DNA from: Lachnospiraceae bacterium | GTDB lineage: Bacteria > Bacillota > Clostridia > Lachnospirales > Lachnospiraceae | Assembly (NCBI GenBank): GCA_003520105.1 | Contig: DOVL01000306.1 | Span: 1 to 7,901 of the forward strand | DNA: 7,901 bases | Direction of reading: 5' to 3' | In this document: piece after piece, positions 5,906 to 7,901 of the stretch | Numbering within the stretch: the first letter of the stretch is position 1 | Layout: each line of letters begins with the position of its first letter | The notes under the pieces: model-generated | What the model was told of the DNA's origin: nothing | The model's input: only the letters and a program-made list of their open reading frames with translations | The model's database searches: none | Made by a program: the position numbers and the translations under genes

Positions 5906-7759
5906 CTTCTTCTTAAGAGCATTAACTCTTTCCTCACCTTCTCTGAGAAGTCTCTCACGCTCCTCCGGAGTAAGCGGAACAAGAATAGGATCAATATACT
6001 GCGACTCATAGTATCTGTAAAGAGCTTTGTATTCTTCACTGAAGTTATCGTTTGCATGACCGTGCATCTCATCAAACTCATGGTCACCTCTGATCCTCTT
6101 AATGATATGCAGAGAAATATTTGCCGAATGAGAAGTGATTCTCTCAAAACTGTTCAACAGATCGAAGAGATAAACACCACCCTCGATACTGCAGTTACCA
6201 TCCTGAAGTCTCTCAACATGGTGAGATTTGATTACTTCAACAAGCTTCTTTATTGTTTCGGAAAGCGGCTCAACTCTTACAGACTGGCTCATATCATCCT
6301 TCAGGAAGGCGTCAAATGTCATTTTCAGAGCATATCCTGTTGATGCGATCATTGTATCAACTTCTCTATGGCCTTCAGGTGAGAAATGGAATCCACCTTC
6401 ATTCTTATCCCTTGCGATATAGGCTATACTCATACAGTGGTCGCCCATACGTTCAAAGTCACTTATCGAATTAAGTATTTCCGCTACAACCAGCTTATCA
6501 TCATCGGTCAGTCTCTTACGATCGATCTTGATAACGTATGAAGAAAGCACGGTTTCGCATTTATCAATAAAGTTTTCATTCTGTTCAAGCTGAGGGAACA
6601 TATCCGCATCGTATGAGTATATCATATCCGTTGCGGTCTTGTAATTACAGAGTATTGCTTCACCCATCTTGATGATGAGATTCTTGCACTGTTCAACAGC
6701 GATAGTCGGAGTTTTAAGAAGCATTTCATCAAGCTTTGCAAGCTCTTTGTCCTGTTCAGGAACCTCTTCGGTGCCCACGATCTTTTCAGCAACTCTTGAT
6801 ACCCACTCTGTCAGGAACAGGAGGACAACACTTGTGATCACATTAAACAGAAGGTGGATCGTCGCGATATCACCTCTGTTAACTGTATTTTCAAAGAACG
6901 GTATTCCAACCGTGTAGTATATAAGGTAAATGATTGCCATTGAGACAAACGCACCAAATACATTGAAGAAGATATATCCTACGGAAACCTTTCTCGCCTT
7001 CTTGTTTGAACCGAACAGGCTGAGAACGACCGGCATACATTTACCGACATTGATACCAATGATAAGCGGAATTGATATTCCGTATGTAATGGTTCCGGAT
7101 GCAGAAAGTGCCTGAAGGATACCGACAGATGCATTTGAACTCTGGATAACTGCTGTAATAAGGAGACCTGCAAGAAGTCCCAGGAACGGATTGCTGAAAT
7201 TCGAGAAGAATGACTGGAACTTAGACGATTCCTTCAGCGGTTCAAAAACCTCCTCCATAAGTGTCATACCATAGAAGAGCATTCCGAGGCCAACCATGAT
7301 ACCCGCTATCTGCTTAGGCTTCTTCTTTTTGCCAAAAAGCATGATAAATGCTCCGATGCCGACAAGCATTGGTGCAAAAGAAGACGGTTTGATGAGCTGA
7401 AGCCATATATTGTCCGAGCTTACATCACCGAGTCTCAGAATCTGTGCAGTTACCGTACTACCTACATTTGATCCAAATACAACCGGCAGCGCCTGAACAA
7501 GCTTCATGATGCCTGCATTTACAAAGCCGCTGAGCATGATGGTTACAGCAACCGAGCTCTGGATAGCAGCAGTTACTCCGGTACCGAAGACCCAGCCCTT
7601 AATCCTGCCGCCTGCCTTGCTTCTTCCGGTCGTAACCTTCTCAAGGATTCTTTCGAGTCCCGATCCGGCAAGTTTCTCCAGAGATGAACACATAAAACTC
7701 ATACCATAGAGGAAGAGTCCAAGTCCACCAAATAGTTGTATTACTGACATTATATTCAT
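5717..7759 (-). CDS. Na/Pi-cotransporter II-related protein with C-terminal PhoU-like domain
   Basis: A 680-residue membrane protein. Residues 1 to about 325 hold two homologous hydrophobic repeats carrying the family's QSS motifs (TAAIQSS at 63-69, TAVIQSS at 202-208), each followed by a G-x-N-x-G element (GSNVGST at 97-102, GINVGKC at 235-241). About eight to nine membrane segments are plausible. Residues 350 to about 590 form a soluble PhoU-like helical region with SDFERMGDH (433-441) and NSFERITSHSANI (536-548). From about 615 a highly charged lysine-rich tail follows. Family knowledge suggests sodium-coupled phosphate uptake or a PhoU-like phosphate-homeostasis role; transport by this protein is inferred. 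The ATG at 7759 follows GAGGT by 9 bases. Confidence 0.93.
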   Translation of the reverse strand: MNIMSVIQLFGGLGLFLYGMSFMCSSLEKLAGSGLERILEKVTTGRSKAGGRIKGWVFGTGVTAAIQSSVAVTIMLSGFVNAGIMKLVQALPVVFGSNVGSTVTAQILRLGDVSSDNIWLQLIKPSSFAPMLVGIGAFIMLFGKKKKPKQIAGIMVGLGMLFYGMTLMEEVFEPLKESSKFQSFFSNFSNPFLGLLAGLLITAVIQSSNASVGILQALSASGTITYGISIPLIIGINVGKCMPVVLSLFGSNKKARKVSVGYIFFNVFGAFVSMAIIYLIYYTVGIPFFENTVNRGDIATIHLLFNVITSVVLLFLTEWVSRVAEKIVGTEEVPEQDKELAKLDEMLLKTPTIAVEQCKNLIIKMGEAILCNYKTATDMIYSYDADMFPQLEQNENFIDKCETVLSSYVIKIDRKRLTDDDKLVVAEILNSISDFERMGDHCMSIAYIARDKNEGGFHFSPEGHREVDTMIASTGYALKMTFDAFLKDDMSQSVRVEPLSETIKKLVEVIKSHHVERLQDGNCSIEGGVYLFDLLNSFERITSHSANISLHIIKRIRGDHEFDEMHGHANDNFSEEYKALYRYYESQYIDPILVPLTPEERERLLREGEERVNALKKKDEPAEAVVTEEVKQAKPKKEKAKTDKAKTENAEKTEKTDKVDKSDKSDKSGSGKNSGKKNKK

Positions 7760-7815
7760 TGAATCATTACCTCAATGTGTGATCAAAATATAGTGAAAAA
7801 TGCGCATACAGATGT

Positions 7816-7845
7816 ACTATATCATAAATATATCATGTACGTCTA
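7816..7845 (-). promoter_or_regulatory. Candidate promoter for the Na/Pi-like transporter gene
   Basis: On the minus strand, TATAGT (7821-7816, 5 of 6 to the -10 consensus) lies 18 bases downstream of TAGACG (7845-7840, 4 of 6 to the -35 consensus). The start point would be near 7809, leaving a leader of about 50 bases that ends with the GAGGT ribosome site before the ATG at 7759. The AT-rich setting gives other weak matches, so confidence is moderate. Confidence 0.45.
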
Positions 7846-7901
7846 TCAGTTTTTTAGTTGTTGTAGAAACAAGCCATGCTCTGTTCTTGATCCGCTTCGC
7901 G

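Noticed and set aside
5655..6011. Plus-strand 118-codon open frame opposite the transporter tail
   Set aside because: Its Ser/Leu/Phe-rich repetitive translation is the complement of the Lys/Glu/Asp tail codons; it is a shadow of the real gene.
7817..7901. Possible 3' end of an upstream minus-strand gene at the right edge
   Set aside because: All three minus-strand frames are open into the window edge (stops at 7854-7856, 7817-7819 and one near 7848). One translation faintly recalls a LytTR-type strand, but no frame can be chosen and the candidate promoter overlaps one of them.

Overview
The window looks like a stretch of a low-to-moderate GC Firmicutes chromosome, most likely a Clostridia member close to Lachnospiraceae. 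This rests on the promoter and Shine-Dalgarno style, the FolE subtype (CEHHMALM and QERIGSDIA motifs), the roughly 490-residue threonine synthase, and a c-di-GMP-I riboswitch. The genus is inference. All six or more genes lie on the minus strand, so the biological reading order runs from high to low coordinates. I see no insertion sequence, phage gene, CRISPR array, tRNA or rRNA.

Right part (7901 to about 4175): a candidate sigma-A promoter at about 7816-7845 precedes a 680-residue Na/Pi-cotransporter-like membrane protein with a C-terminal PhoU-like domain and a long lysine-rich tail. After a 60-base gap comes threonine synthase (thrC).

Middle (4174 to 1239): a 274-base leader contains a strong intrinsic terminator (4001-4022), with a small hairpin/pseudoknot-like element upstream of it. 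The leader precedes queD, queE, folE and queC. These four genes make a complete route from GTP to preQ0: FolE gives dihydroneopterin triphosphate, QueD gives 6-carboxytetrahydropterin, QueE gives 7-carboxy-7-deazaguanine, and QueC gives preQ0. The terminator lies between thrC and queD, and its 5' arm has an alternative pairing partner upstream. The leader is therefore a good candidate for premature-termination control, by preference a preQ1-sensing riboswitch; the ligand is not proven.

Left part (1238 to 1): the queC reading frame continues past its TGA for 31 sense codons that contain a 33-base tandem repeat (an 11-residue repeat with a WLR motif). The frame ends just upstream of the Shine-Dalgarno of a YegS/BmrU-type lipid kinase gene. 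Beyond that gene, a good promoter (TATAAT at 98-103) drives a leader carrying a clear but window-truncated c-di-GMP-I (GEMM) riboswitch, which must regulate a gene outside the window.

The gene content is mostly conserved housekeeping. The less ordinary material is in the non-coding parts: the two RNA leaders and the repeat tail behind queC.
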